Below, one piece after another: positions 18,501 to 25,776 of a DNA stretch of 64,000 nt. The translations under genes and the position numbers were made by a program. Below the pieces are notes generated by a model. The model was not told where the DNA came from. It made no database searches and worked only from the letters and a program-made list of their open reading frames with translations. Source of the stretch: Kitasatospora sp. GAS204B (GTDB lineage: Bacteria > Actinomycetota > Actinomycetes > Streptomycetales > Streptomycetaceae); the NCBI RefSeq assembly GCF_029892155.1, contig NZ_JARZAG010000011.1:124001-188000 (forward strand), given 5' to 3'. Within the stretch, counting starts at the first letter, position 1; every line of letters begins with the position of its first letter.

Positions 18501-19596
18501 GTCCACCGTGCTCACCCTGCCCGGGCTGATGCGGGTGGACGACGGTGCCTTCCTCGCCGACGACACGCTGATCGCGCCCTTCGAGGTGCGCGGCGGCTGG
18601 CTGCGGCTGGGCGCCTCCCAGGTCGGCCGGCGGGCTTTCGTCGGCAACTCCGGGATCGTCGGCCCCAGCCGCGACCTGCCCGACGACGCGCTGGTCGGGG
18701 TGCTCTCCGACGCTCCGCCGCAGGCCGAGCCCGGCTCCTCCTGGCTGGGCCGCCCCGGCCTCGCGCTGCCCCGGGTGGCCGAGACCGGCGACCCCAGCCG
18801 CACCTACGACCCGCCCCTGCGGCTGGTGCTGGCCCGCGCGGCGGTGGAGCTGTGCCGGGTGGTGCCGGTGCTGTTCGCCGTGCTGCTCGGCGACCTCGCC
18901 GTGGTCGCGATGCAGGAACTGGTCGACAGCGACGGCCTGATCCTGGGCGCCGCGCTGGTCGGCCCGGTGCTGATCGGCGCCGGCATCGCCGCCTGCCTGG
19001 TCACCACGGCGGCCAAGTGGCTGCTGGTGGGCCGGTTCAAGACCGGTGAGCACCCGCTCTGGTCCTCCTTCGTCTGGCGCAACGAGCTGTACGACACCTT
19101 CGTCGAGGAACTCGCGATGCCGTGGCTGGGCCAGACCCTGGTCGGTACGCCGTTCCTGAACGTCTGGCTGCGCTCGCTCGGCGCGCGGATCGGGCGCGGC
19201 GTCTGGTGCGAGACCCACTGGCTGCCGGAGACCGACCTGGTCGCCGTCGAGGACGGGGCGAGCGTCAACCGCGGCTGCGTGCTGCAGACGCACCTCTTCC
19301 ATGACCGGGTGATGCGCCTGGACCAGGTCCGCCTCGGCGCCGGGGCCACGCTGGGTCCGCACTCCATCGTGCTGCCCGGCTCCGCCGTCGGGGTCGGCGC
19401 GGCGGTCGGCGCCTCCTCGCTGGTGATGCGTGGCGAGGAGATGCCCGACGGCACCCGCTGGGCCGGCAACCCCGTCGCCGCCTGGCCCACCGGGCACCGC
19501 ACGGCCGCCGCCACCCGCGCCCCGCGCCGGCACGCGCTCCCCGGTCGGCAGCGCACCGCCCCGCGGCGCCCCGCCTCGCCGGGCCGCCAGCGCTGA
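15514..19596 (+). CDS. Pls/PosA-type synthetase: adenylation, thiolation, then membrane-embedded tandem acyltransferase-like domains (candidate poly-lysine-type synthetase)
   Basis: The 1360-residue protein has a single adenylation domain (about 40-515; FTSGTTGRPKG near 175, FWNTYGPTETT, SGKVDRNALP) and a thiolation domain with the phosphopantetheine serine in FFALGGTSLAA (Ser559). About six membrane segments follow, separating three left-handed-helix acyltransferase-like domains (about 735-850, 985-1075, 1210-1325). There is no condensation or thioesterase domain. This is the layout of epsilon-poly-L-lysine synthetase (Pls) and relatives, which join one amino acid repeatedly at the membrane. 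Aligning on the A4-A10 motifs I read the pocket residues as D-A-E-S-I-G-T-V-V-K, close to the lysine signature I recall. It is monocistronic and followed by a strong terminator. Product identity is inference. Confidence 0.88.
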   Translation: MEAVEDRGAHLRRFGGEQLGGEQPGWQAGALWPVAPAAPVRTLVDILEAAAHACPQAPALDADGQVFDYRTLLAAVDELARRLAAAGIGRGDRVGVRVPSGTADLYLAILAVLRVGAAYVPVDFDDPDERAELIWTDAGVCAVVGAGLAVAFSAVVAPGRRPARPGPQDDAWIIFTSGTTGRPKGVAVSHRSAAAFVDAEAGLFLRGNGLRPGDRVLAGLSVAFDASCEEMWLAWRHAACLVPAPRSLVKAGTDLGPWLVERQITVVSTVPTLLALWPVECLERVRLLIVGGEACPAELVDRLATGQREFWNTYGPTETTVVACAALLTPGQPVRIGAPLAGWEIAVVDGQGKPVAWNETGELLIGGVGTARYLDPAKDAEKFRPHDWLRSPRVYRSGDLVRAEPAGLVFVGRADEQVKLAGRRVELGEIDAALQALPGVRAAAAAVRKTAGGGEVLVGYLVPERRELGLDTEAARALLLERLPQSLVPVLALLEDLPTRTSGKVDRNALPWPLAGAAADRGAAVDLDGTAGWLAARWRELLGLPVTGQSDFFALGGTSLAAAKLVSVLRERCPGVSVTDIYGHPTLLGLAARLDELTGGPAPHADPAAHVAAPQAATGLVRPMRPTPRRAGLVQLLVLTVAYTISGLRWVLALAALDNLTHRVPWAPHAPWWLIITGWLVLSSAPGRLVLGSAAARMLTVGLKPGSYPRGGSVHLRLWTAERAVAVFNLAALIGTPWARHYARALGCRVGRGADLHTMPPVSGLGRFGPGCSVEPEADVAGWWLDGDQLELGRVEVGAGARVGTRAMLMPGARLGDGADLAPGSCLFGELPAGERWHGSPARPLDGPGVARAGEGWPVPAHGRSRGWHLAYALALPLLSLLPVLAAAPALLVVFQLVDQDRSLSAVLVQLLTVSPLAALFSMVCYAGLLVLLVRLLSRPIKPGFHPAHGKAAWCTWVVSRLMATARGTLFPLYASLFTPVWLRLLGASVGRRVEASTVLTLPGLMRVDDGAFLADDTLIAPFEVRGGWLRLGASQVGRRAFVGNSGIVGPSRDLPDDALVGVLSDAPPQAEPGSSWLGRPGLALPRVAETGDPSRTYDPPLRLVLARAAVELCRVVPVLFAVLLGDLAVVAMQELVDSDGLILGAALVGPVLIGAGIAACLVTTAAKWLLVGRFKTGEHPLWSSFVWRNELYDTFVEELAMPWLGQTLVGTPFLNVWLRSLGARIGRGVWCETHWLPETDLVAVEDGASVNRGCVLQTHLFHDRVMRLDQVRLGAGATLGPHSIVLPGSAVGVGAAVGASSLVMRGEEMPDGTRWAGNPVAAWPTGHRTAAATRAPRRHALPGRQRTAPRRPASPGRQR

Positions 19597-19617
19597 CCGG
19601 CGGCCCGGCGAGGCGGG
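19570..19617 (+). terminator. Strong hairpin terminator overlapping the synthetase stop codon
   Basis: Arms 19570-19588 and 19599-19617 are perfectly complementary (19 bp, core CGCCGGGCCGCC/GGCGGCCCGGCG). The TGA stop (19594-19596) lies in the 10-base loop, so the last codons of the gene form one arm. No T-run follows, as is common in this group. Confidence 0.8.
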
Positions 19618-19749
19618 CATCGCCCGGCCCGTGGGGGTGGCCTGCGGCGGGTGGCCCGGTCGGTGTACCGGCGGCCGGTGCCGATGCGGCAGGATGGGGG
19701 CTGCCCGCGATCATCACCGTGATGCGCCACGAAACCCCCGGGGAGTGCC

Positions 19750-20166
19750 ATGGGACAGCCCGCTCGTCCGGTCCACCACTACCGCATCGGCGAGGCCGCG
19801 GCCATGCTCGGCGTGAGTGCGGACACCATGCGGCGCTGGGTCGACGCCGGCCGGCTGGCCGCCGAGCGGGACGAGCACGGCCACCGCATCATCGCCGGCC
19901 AGCAGTTGGCGTCGTTCGCGCGCGAGCTGGCCAAGCCCGGAGTGGCGGAGGCGGAAGGCCGTACCTCCTCGGCGCGCAACCGGTTCCCGGGGATCGTCAC
20001 GCACGTGGTGCTGGGGGACGTGGCCGCGCAGGTGGAGATCCAGGCCGGGCCGTTCCGGGTGGTGTCGCTGATCAGCCGGGAGTCGGCGGAGGAGCTGGGC
20101 CTGGTGCCGGGGGCCCGGGCCACTGCGGTCATCAAATCGACCAATGTGATGATCGAAGGTAGTTGA
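19750..20166 (+). CDS. Helix-turn-helix (MerR-like) protein with a TOBE/Mop domain
   Basis: The 138-residue protein joins a MerR/excisionase-like winged helix (residues about 10-60, YRIGEAAAMLGVSADTMRRWVDAGRL) to a C-terminal TOBE (molybdopterin-like) domain (about 72-138, ending VIKSTNVMIEG). The second module usually binds molybdate or tungstate, so a molybdate-responsive DNA-binding role is plausible. Many actinomycetes carry this fusion next to a modABC transporter; no transporter is adjacent here. The start ATG 19750 follows GGGGAG in a good position. It is a single gene on the plus strand. Confidence 0.85.
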   Translation: MGQPARPVHHYRIGEAAAMLGVSADTMRRWVDAGRLAAERDEHGHRIIAGQQLASFARELAKPGVAEAEGRTSSARNRFPGIVTHVVLGDVAAQVEIQAGPFRVVSLISRESAEELGLVPGARATAVIKSTNVMIEGS

Positions 20167-20250
20167 CCCGTACGAGGCGGTCGACCCCGTAAGGTCGCGA
20201 GCGCCGGAAGCGACGCACGCCAGAAACAGCAGCCGCACTTGAGGAGAGCC

Positions 20251-21018
20251 GTGCCCCGAGCCGCCCTGCCCACCACCCAGGCCACGGTGGACGCCGCGAC
20301 CCCGGTGGCCGACCTCCCGGACCGGCCGCTGGCCGTCGCGCACCGCGGCGACCCCTACCGCTTCCGGGAGAACACCCTGCCCTCGGTGGCCGCCGCGCTG
20401 GCCGCCGGGGCCGACGCGGTCGAGGTCGACGTCCAACTGACCCGGGACGGCGTCCCGATGCTGCTGCACGACCCCACCCTCAAGCGCCTGTGGGAGCTGG
20501 ACCGCCCGCTGCGTGCGCTCACCGCCGACAGGCTGGCCGCCCAGCGCTTCGCGGACGGACACCGGGTCCCCACCCTGGCCGAGGCGATCGGGCTGCTGGC
20601 CGAGTACCCGGCGGCCAGGCTGATGATCGACCTGGACGATCCCGGGCCGGCCGAGGCCGCCTGGCGGGCCGTCACCGAGCAGGGCGCCGAGGGCCGGGTG
20701 CTCTTCTGCGGGCCCGCGACCGCGCTGCTCGCGGTGCGCGCCCTGGCCCCCGAGGTGCCGCTCGCGCTCACCTGGAAGCAGCCGGGCCTGCCGGTCGCCG
20801 CACTGCTGGCGGACCTGCGGCCGCACTACCTCAACCCGCCCTTCGGGCTGGTGGACCGGGCGCTGGTGGAGCGGGCGGCCGCCGCGGGCCTGACGGTCAG
20901 CACCTGGACGGTGGACCTGCGCCGCACCATGCGCCGGATGCGGGAGACGGGCGTCGCCTCGATCACCTCCAACCGGATCGGGCTGCTGCGCTCGGTGCTC
21001 GACAGCCGCCGACGGTGA
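20251..21018 (+). CDS. Glycerophosphodiester phosphodiesterase family protein
   Basis: The 255-residue TIM-barrel protein shows the GDPD signatures: AHRGDPYRFRENTLPS with the catalytic His-Arg and metal-binding Glu, then EVDVQLTRDGVPMLLHDPTL with the second metal ligands and catalytic His, and TWTVD near the end. It would cut glycerophosphodiesters to glycerol-3-phosphate and an alcohol. There is no signal peptide, so it is cytoplasmic. GTG 20251 has GAGGAG four bases upstream; a TTG at 20239 is a weaker option. Its TGA overlaps the next start (GTGA), so the AlkZ-like gene is translationally coupled. Confidence 0.9.
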   Translation: MPRAALPTTQATVDAATPVADLPDRPLAVAHRGDPYRFRENTLPSVAAALAAGADAVEVDVQLTRDGVPMLLHDPTLKRLWELDRPLRALTADRLAAQRFADGHRVPTLAEAIGLLAEYPAARLMIDLDDPGPAEAAWRAVTEQGAEGRVLFCGPATALLAVRALAPEVPLALTWKQPGLPVAALLADLRPHYLNPPFGLVDRALVERAAAAGLTVSTWTVDLRRTMRRMRETGVASITSNRIGLLRSVLDSRRR

Positions 21019-22154
21019 CCGCCGTGCTGGGCCGCCAGGCCCTGAACCGCGCCCTGCTGGCCCGTCAGCACCTGCTCGCACCAAGCGAACTGACTCCACG
21101 TCAGCTGATCACCCAGCTGGTCGGTCTACAGGCCCAGGCCGCCGACCCGCCGTACTACGGCCTCTGGTCCCGGCTGCCCGACTTCGCCCCGGAGCAGCTC
21201 GGCGCGCTGCTCGAAGGACGTACGGCGGTCCGGCTCGGGCTGCAGCGCGGCACCATCCACCTGGTCACCGCCGAGGACTGTCTGAACCTGCGCCCGCTGC
21301 TGCAGCCCGTCCTGGACCTGGGCCTGCGCGGCGCCTTCGGCAAGCGCCTGGCCGGTCTGGACCTCGCGGCACTGACCGAGCGCGGCCGGCGACTGGTCGA
21401 GGAGTCGCCGCGCACCTTCCAGGAGTTGGGCGCACTGCTCGGCGCCGAGCATCCCGACCGCGATCCGGCCGCGCTCGCCCAACTGCTGCGCGCCCGGCTC
21501 GCGCTGGTCCAGGTCCCGCCACGTGGCCTGTGGCGCACCGGCGGTGCCCCCGCGCACACCACCGCCGAGCACTGGCTGGGCCGCCCGCAGGCCGACCTGG
21601 CCGACCCGGGCGAGCAGGAGCGGAGCCAGGAGCGCCTGGTGCTCCGGTACCTCGCCGCCTTCGGCCCGGCCACCGTCGCCGACGCGCAGAAGTGGTCGGG
21701 CCTGACCCGGCTGGCCGCCGTCTTCAGCCGGCTGCGCCCCCGGCTGGCCGAGTTCCGCGACGAGGCGGGCCGCACCCTCTACGACCTGCCCGACGCGCCC
21801 CGCCCCGGCGCCGACGCCGCAGCCCCCGTGCGACTGGTGGCGCCCTTCGACAACCTGCTGCTCTCGCACGCCGACCGCACCCGGGTGCTGCCCGAGGAGT
21901 ACCGCCCCCGGGTGATGACCCAGAACGGCATCGTGCTCGGCACCCTCCTGGTGGACGGCTTCGTGGCCGGCTCCTGGCAGGTGGCCAGGTCGCCGGCACC
22001 CGAGCCGGGCGCCCGGGCGGCCGTCGACCTGCGCCTCTTCACCCCGCTGAGCCGCCCGGCCCGGCAGGCGGCCGAGCTGGCGGCGGAGCGCGTGCTGGCC
22101 TTCGCGGCGCCGGAGGCGGCGGCGCGGGAGGTGCGGGTCGAGTCCGGCGACTAG
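21015..22154 (+). CDS. AlkZ-like (HTH_42/DUF1006) winged-helix DNA glycosylase family protein
   Basis: The 379-residue protein belongs to the HTH_42 superfamily, with tandem winged-helix modules and a C-terminal beta barrel (VRLVAPFDNLLLSHADRTRVL is typical). Near the N-terminus it has Q39-A40-Q41 inside VGLQAQAADPP. A Q-x-Q motif at this position is the catalytic signature of AlkZ, which unhooks interstrand crosslinks, while YcaQ/AlkX proteins use Q-x-D; so an AlkZ-like DNA-repair role is likely. The start is the GTG overlapping the GDPD stop codon. It is not inside an obvious genotoxin gene cluster. Confidence 0.82.
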   Translation: MTAVLGRQALNRALLARQHLLAPSELTPRQLITQLVGLQAQAADPPYYGLWSRLPDFAPEQLGALLEGRTAVRLGLQRGTIHLVTAEDCLNLRPLLQPVLDLGLRGAFGKRLAGLDLAALTERGRRLVEESPRTFQELGALLGAEHPDRDPAALAQLLRARLALVQVPPRGLWRTGGAPAHTTAEHWLGRPQADLADPGEQERSQERLVLRYLAAFGPATVADAQKWSGLTRLAAVFSRLRPRLAEFRDEAGRTLYDLPDAPRPGADAAAPVRLVAPFDNLLLSHADRTRVLPEEYRPRVMTQNGIVLGTLLVDGFVAGSWQVARSPAPEPGARAAVDLRLFTPLSRPARQAAELAAERVLAFAAPEAAAREVRVESGD

Positions 22155-22171
22155 GAGTCGTCTTCAGAGGG

Positions 22172-22855
22172 TCAGATCAGAGCCTTCGCGGCGTCGCGGA
22201 TGACGTCGAGGACGAAGTCGGGGTGCGACAGCATGGGCACGTGGCTGCTGTCCACGCTGTAGGTCTTCGCGCCCATGCGCTCGGCGACGGCTCGCTCCAG
22301 CTCCGGGTTCACGGTGCGGTCGTGGTTCGCGACGATGTACCAGCTCGGCTTCGTACGCCAAGCGGTGCCGGGGACCTGCTGGGCGAACAGGTCGGCGACC
22401 GGCACTGCGCCCGTCGCCAGGACCAACTGCTGCTCGGTCGCGGGAAGATCGCCGCAGAAGTCGCCGATGCCCGACTCAAGCAGCCAGAGGCGGCCGTCGG
22501 CGACATCGAGGTGCTTGAAGACGGGCGTGCTGGGGAACTTCTCCTGCTGGCTCTGCGAGGTCTCGTCCTCGTCGGGCGCGAGCGCGGCGATGTAGACCAG
22601 GGCGCCCACTCGGTCGTGCACGCCCGCCTTGGTGATCAGCGTCCCGCCGTAGGAGTGGCCGACGAGCACGACCGGGCCGGGCACGTGGTTGATGGCCCGG
22701 GTGACGCACGCGACGTCGCCTTCGAGTGAGTCCAGGCCGTGCTGCGAGCTGTAGACCCGGTGGCCCTCGGCCTGGAGCGTGGGGATGAGCTTGCTGAAGC
22801 ACGACCCGTCGGCCCAGAGTCCGTGCGCGAAAACGATGCTGGCCTTGCCTGCCAT
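22172..22855 (-). CDS. Alpha/beta-fold hydrolase
   Basis: The 227-residue single-domain hydrolase has a clear catalytic set: nucleophile Ser in VLVGHSYGGTL, acid probably Asp in ANHDRTVNP, and His in DSSHVPMLSHPDF. FAHGLWADGS supplies the oxyanion turn. It resembles small plant-type methyl-esterase/hydroxynitrile-lyase-like esterases in length and spacing. There is no signal peptide. ATG 22855 has a near-perfect AAAGGAGG site with a five-base spacer. It is convergent with the AlkZ-like gene, and the substrate is unknown. Confidence 0.87.
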   Translation of the reverse strand: MAGKASIVFAHGLWADGSCFSKLIPTLQAEGHRVYSSQHGLDSLEGDVACVTRAINHVPGPVVLVGHSYGGTLITKAGVHDRVGALVYIAALAPDEDETSQSQQEKFPSTPVFKHLDVADGRLWLLESGIGDFCGDLPATEQQLVLATGAVPVADLFAQQVPGTAWRTKPSWYIVANHDRTVNPELERAVAERMGAKTYSVDSSHVPMLSHPDFVLDVIRDAAKALI

Positions 22856-23125
22856 GACGTCCTCCTTTGTAGCTGTCAAGCCATGACGCCACCCTACGGC
22901 GAGCTTCCGACGCACTACTCTTCGTGATGGTCCCTTTGGGCCTTGACCCACGAAGTAGCGGTCATCTGCCTTGCGGCTCTGCGTGAGGAGCTGGTGTCCT
23001 CCGATAGAGTTGATGGTGGTCACGGGCGGCTGGAGGTCCAGGGCGCAGAAGCTGCTGGTAGCGCGGGCGGGGAGGCTTGCGTCCTCCGGGGACAAGCTGT
23101 CCAAGTGAGGGGTTGGAGGCTTGTG

Positions 23126-23686
23126 ATGGCCACGGGGAGAACCGGCCGGGCGCGGTCGGGAAGCGGGCTGACCGGCGTGCTGATCGTGGTGGTGCTGGGG
23201 GTGCTGCTCGGTTTGCTGTTCTTGGCGAACAAGAGCAACGGGAGCGCGCGTGGCACCGGGCATGACCCGGCGGACATCTTCCTGCCGAAGACGGTCGAGC
23301 AGAAGCACCAGGTGGATTCGCCCCCCGACTCGCAGGCATGGCCGAGCAGGACCAGGCTCCCCTCCGCCGGGCTGACCGGCCTTCGCCAGAGTGTTTATGG
23401 CGACGCCCCGGGCACTCCCGGAATCTGGGTGGTGATGACAGCCCCCAACGAGCATGACCGGGCAGGCTCGTGGCTCGCCGCCAACGCCCCCTCCTCGCAG
23501 GGCACCACGGTCACCCACCCGCAACTGCGGATCGCCGGCGCCACCGCGTGCTACCAGGACCAGCACGATGGCCGGACCACGTGCACGTGGTACGACGAGA
23601 AGTTCTTCCTGCTGGTAGCTGGACCAGCCGACGCCGGCGCGGTCCAGCAGGTGCTGCTGCGGGTCCATGACGGCACCGAGCGCTGA
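23126..23686 (+). CDS. Hypothetical single-pass membrane protein
   Basis: The 186-residue protein has a short basic N-terminus (MATGRTGRARSGSG), one strong transmembrane segment (GVLIVVVLGVLLGLLFLA, residues about 17-35), a flexible linker, and an extracytoplasmic domain with two cysteines (ATACYQDQ, RTTCTWYDE) that could form a disulfide. I do not recognise the family. ATG 23126 is chosen because GGAGG lies six bases upstream and the transmembrane helix follows at once. It lies between two alpha/beta hydrolase genes on the opposite strand, with no operon partner. Confidence 0.75.
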   Translation: MATGRTGRARSGSGLTGVLIVVVLGVLLGLLFLANKSNGSARGTGHDPADIFLPKTVEQKHQVDSPPDSQAWPSRTRLPSAGLTGLRQSVYGDAPGTPGIWVVMTAPNEHDRAGSWLAANAPSSQGTTVTHPQLRIAGATACYQDQHDGRTTCTWYDEKFFLLVAGPADAGAVQQVLLRVHDGTER

Positions 23687-23783
23687 GGCACATCCTGGTG
23701 GGCTTATCGGTGGGCTCACCGGCACCACTGCGAGGATGCGAGGTCCGCTGGAGGCCCAGCGGACCTTGATCAATGAGCGGGAC

Positions 23784-24767
23784 TCACGCTGGCAGCGCCG
23801 GAAGGTACGCGCCGATCCAGCGGTCCAGTTCGGCGAAGACCTCGGTGCGAGCAGCCTCACCCGACAAGACGAGGTCGTGCATTCCGCCCTCGATCCGCAC
23901 GGTGGTGACACGGCGTCCGAGGCGCGGTGCGAGTGCCGCGATGTCGTCGGCGCGGAGTACGGCGTCGGTGCGGAGCAGATCCGGGTGCCACTTGTTCGTG
24001 ATGGTGGAGGCGGTGGAGGCCATCAGCAGGACGGGGGCATCGATCTGTAGGCCGCGCCGAACCTCCTGGTGGCCGCGGTTGATGGCGGCGAGCCAGCCGG
24101 CATAGAGCGGGAACCCTTCGGCGGGCTTGAGGGTGAGGTCGAAGTCCCAACTGCCCTTGTGGTCACGGTGCAAGCTGTGGACGTAATGCGGGTTGAGTGG
24201 CGCGGGCAGCTTGCTGGTGGCCGCCAGCCGGCCGAGTGCGCCCACGGCCGGAGCACCGAGCGTACGCATGGCTGGACTTGTGGGCATCGAAAGGAAAGGA
24301 CTGTTCAGGAAGAGCCCGTCCACCACCCCGCGCCCGGCTCGCCGGGAAGCCCAGAGGGCGGCTACCAGCCCTCCAGTGGAATGCCCGTTCACGAGTAGCT
24401 GACTGTGGCCGTCCTGCTCGCGGATGATCCGGACCGCTTGGTCGAGCTCTTCGTCGTAGGCGGCCAGGTCGCGGATGAAGTTCGGCGACTGGTGGGGTCG
24501 CAGCGAGCGGCCGTACTTGCGCAGGTCCAGCGCGTAGAAGGAGAAGCCGAGGGCTGCGAAATGTTCTGCCAAATGAGTCTGGAAGAAGTAGTCGGTGTAG
24601 CCGTGCAGGTAGAGCACGGCCCGCTGGGAGCCGGGCACCAGGCGCCGGACCAGGGTCGCGCTGACCGCGCCCTCCTCGTCGGCGGCCAGCGGCAGTTCGG
24701 CCGCCTCGTACGGGGCACCCAGGATGTCTTCTCGGAACTCCACGTCTGCCGCACCCAATCTCTGCAT
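23784..24767 (-). CDS. Alpha/beta hydrolase, monoglyceride lipase/lysophospholipase-like
   Basis: The 327-residue protein has the serine hydrolase layout of the Hydrolase_4 group: LYLHGYTDYFFQTHLAEHF near residue 70, ALDLRKYGRS, the nucleophile Ser in VNGHSTGGLVAAL, and a C-terminal His in IEGGMHDLVLSG. An Asp in the stretch after DAPVLLMASTAS should complete the triad. The start is ATG 24767 with CAGG just upstream; a longer in-frame start runs into the divergent gene's promoter. It is divergent from a spermidine-synthase-like gene with 89 bp between. Confidence 0.87.
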   Translation of the reverse strand: MQRLGAADVEFREDILGAPYEAAELPLAADEEGAVSATLVRRLVPGSQRAVLYLHGYTDYFFQTHLAEHFAALGFSFYALDLRKYGRSLRPHQSPNFIRDLAAYDEELDQAVRIIREQDGHSQLLVNGHSTGGLVAALWASRRAGRGVVDGLFLNSPFLSMPTSPAMRTLGAPAVGALGRLAATSKLPAPLNPHYVHSLHRDHKGSWDFDLTLKPAEGFPLYAGWLAAINRGHQEVRRGLQIDAPVLLMASTASTITNKWHPDLLRTDAVLRADDIAALAPRLGRRVTTVRIEGGMHDLVLSGEAARTEVFAELDRWIGAYLPALPA

Positions 24768-24856
24768 TGACCTGCTGCCACAGGACCACCGACTCAGCAG
24801 CCCCGACGATACCGGCCGGTAGCCGCCGCACGGCGCCGGCACCCTATGCTGCCGTC

Positions 24857-25738
24857 ATGCCGAGAGACGATGGCGATCGCCACACCGACCAGACCCCGGG
24901 CGAGCGGGTGCCGGTGCAGCGTGAGACCGCCTTCGGCACGGCCAAGCTGATGCCCGACCTCGATGACGAGGGCGGCTGGCTGCTCACCCTGGACGGCACC
25001 CCGCAGTCCTATGTCGACCTCGCCGAGCCGGGCCACCTCGAATTCGAGTACACCCAGCGGCTCGGCCACCTGGCCGACACCCTGGCCCCCGAGGGCCGCG
25101 CGCTGGCCGTGCTGCACCTCGGCGGCGGCGCGCTCACGCTGCCGCGCTACCTCGCCGCCAGCAGGCCCGGCTCGCGCCAGCAGGTGGCGGAGGCGGACGG
25201 CCCGCTGGTCGAGCTGGTCCGCGAGGTACTGCCGTGGCCGGAGCCGGAGATCACGGTGACCGTCGGCGACGCCCGTGACGTGCTGGCCGGCACCGCGCCC
25301 GGCTCGCTGGACCTGGTGATCGCCGACGTCTTCCAGGGCTCGCGCACCCCCGCCCACCTGACCAGCACCGAGTTCGTCCGGCACGTCGCCGCCGCGCTGC
25401 GCCCCGACGGCACGTACGCCGCCAACCTCGCCGACAGCGCACCACTCGACTTCGCCCGAGCCCAGGCCGCCACTGTCCGGGAGGTCTTCCCGCACAGTTG
25501 CCTGATCGCCGAACCGTCCGTGCTGCGCGGTCGGCGTTACGGCAATCTGCTGCTGATCGGCTCGCCCGCCCCGCTCCCGGTCGAGCCGCTGGCCCGGCGG
25601 CTGGCCGGTGACCCGTTCCCGGCCCGCCTGGTCGACGGAGCGGAGCTGCGCCGGCTGGTCGGCCCGGCCGTCCCGGTGACCGACGCGGCGGCCCGTCCTT
25701 CACCGCCGCCACCGGCGGGGGCGTTCAGCATCGGGTGA
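24857..25738 (+). CDS. Spermidine synthase-like SAM-dependent methyltransferase-fold protein
   Basis: The 293-residue protein has the Rossmann-like fold of the spermidine synthase family: LEFEYTQRLGHLADTL, the cofactor loop VLHLGGGALTLPRYL, the acidic site VTVGDARDVL and LDLVIADVFQGSRTP. Polyamine synthases normally have a catalytic Asp in YDVI(I/V)xDxxDP; here it reads DLVIADVFQG, so aminopropyl transfer is doubtful. Many actinomycete members are annotated only as fused MFS/spermidine synthase-like. ATG 24857 gives a hydrophilic N-terminus. No polyamine genes are nearby. Confidence 0.8.
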   Translation: MPRDDGDRHTDQTPGERVPVQRETAFGTAKLMPDLDDEGGWLLTLDGTPQSYVDLAEPGHLEFEYTQRLGHLADTLAPEGRALAVLHLGGGALTLPRYLAASRPGSRQQVAEADGPLVELVREVLPWPEPEITVTVGDARDVLAGTAPGSLDLVIADVFQGSRTPAHLTSTEFVRHVAAALRPDGTYAANLADSAPLDFARAQAATVREVFPHSCLIAEPSVLRGRRYGNLLLIGSPAPLPVEPLARRLAGDPFPARLVDGAELRRLVGPAVPVTDAAARPSPPPPAGAFSIG

Positions 25739-25776
25739 GCCGGGGGTGATGCTGCGCGACAGGGGCGGCTGACCCG

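Noticed and set aside
15514..19596. Start of a multi-gene nonribosomal peptide cluster
   Set aside because: There is only one A-T module, no condensation or thioesterase domain, and the flanking genes are unrelated; the membrane acyltransferase domains identify a Pls-type stand-alone enzyme.
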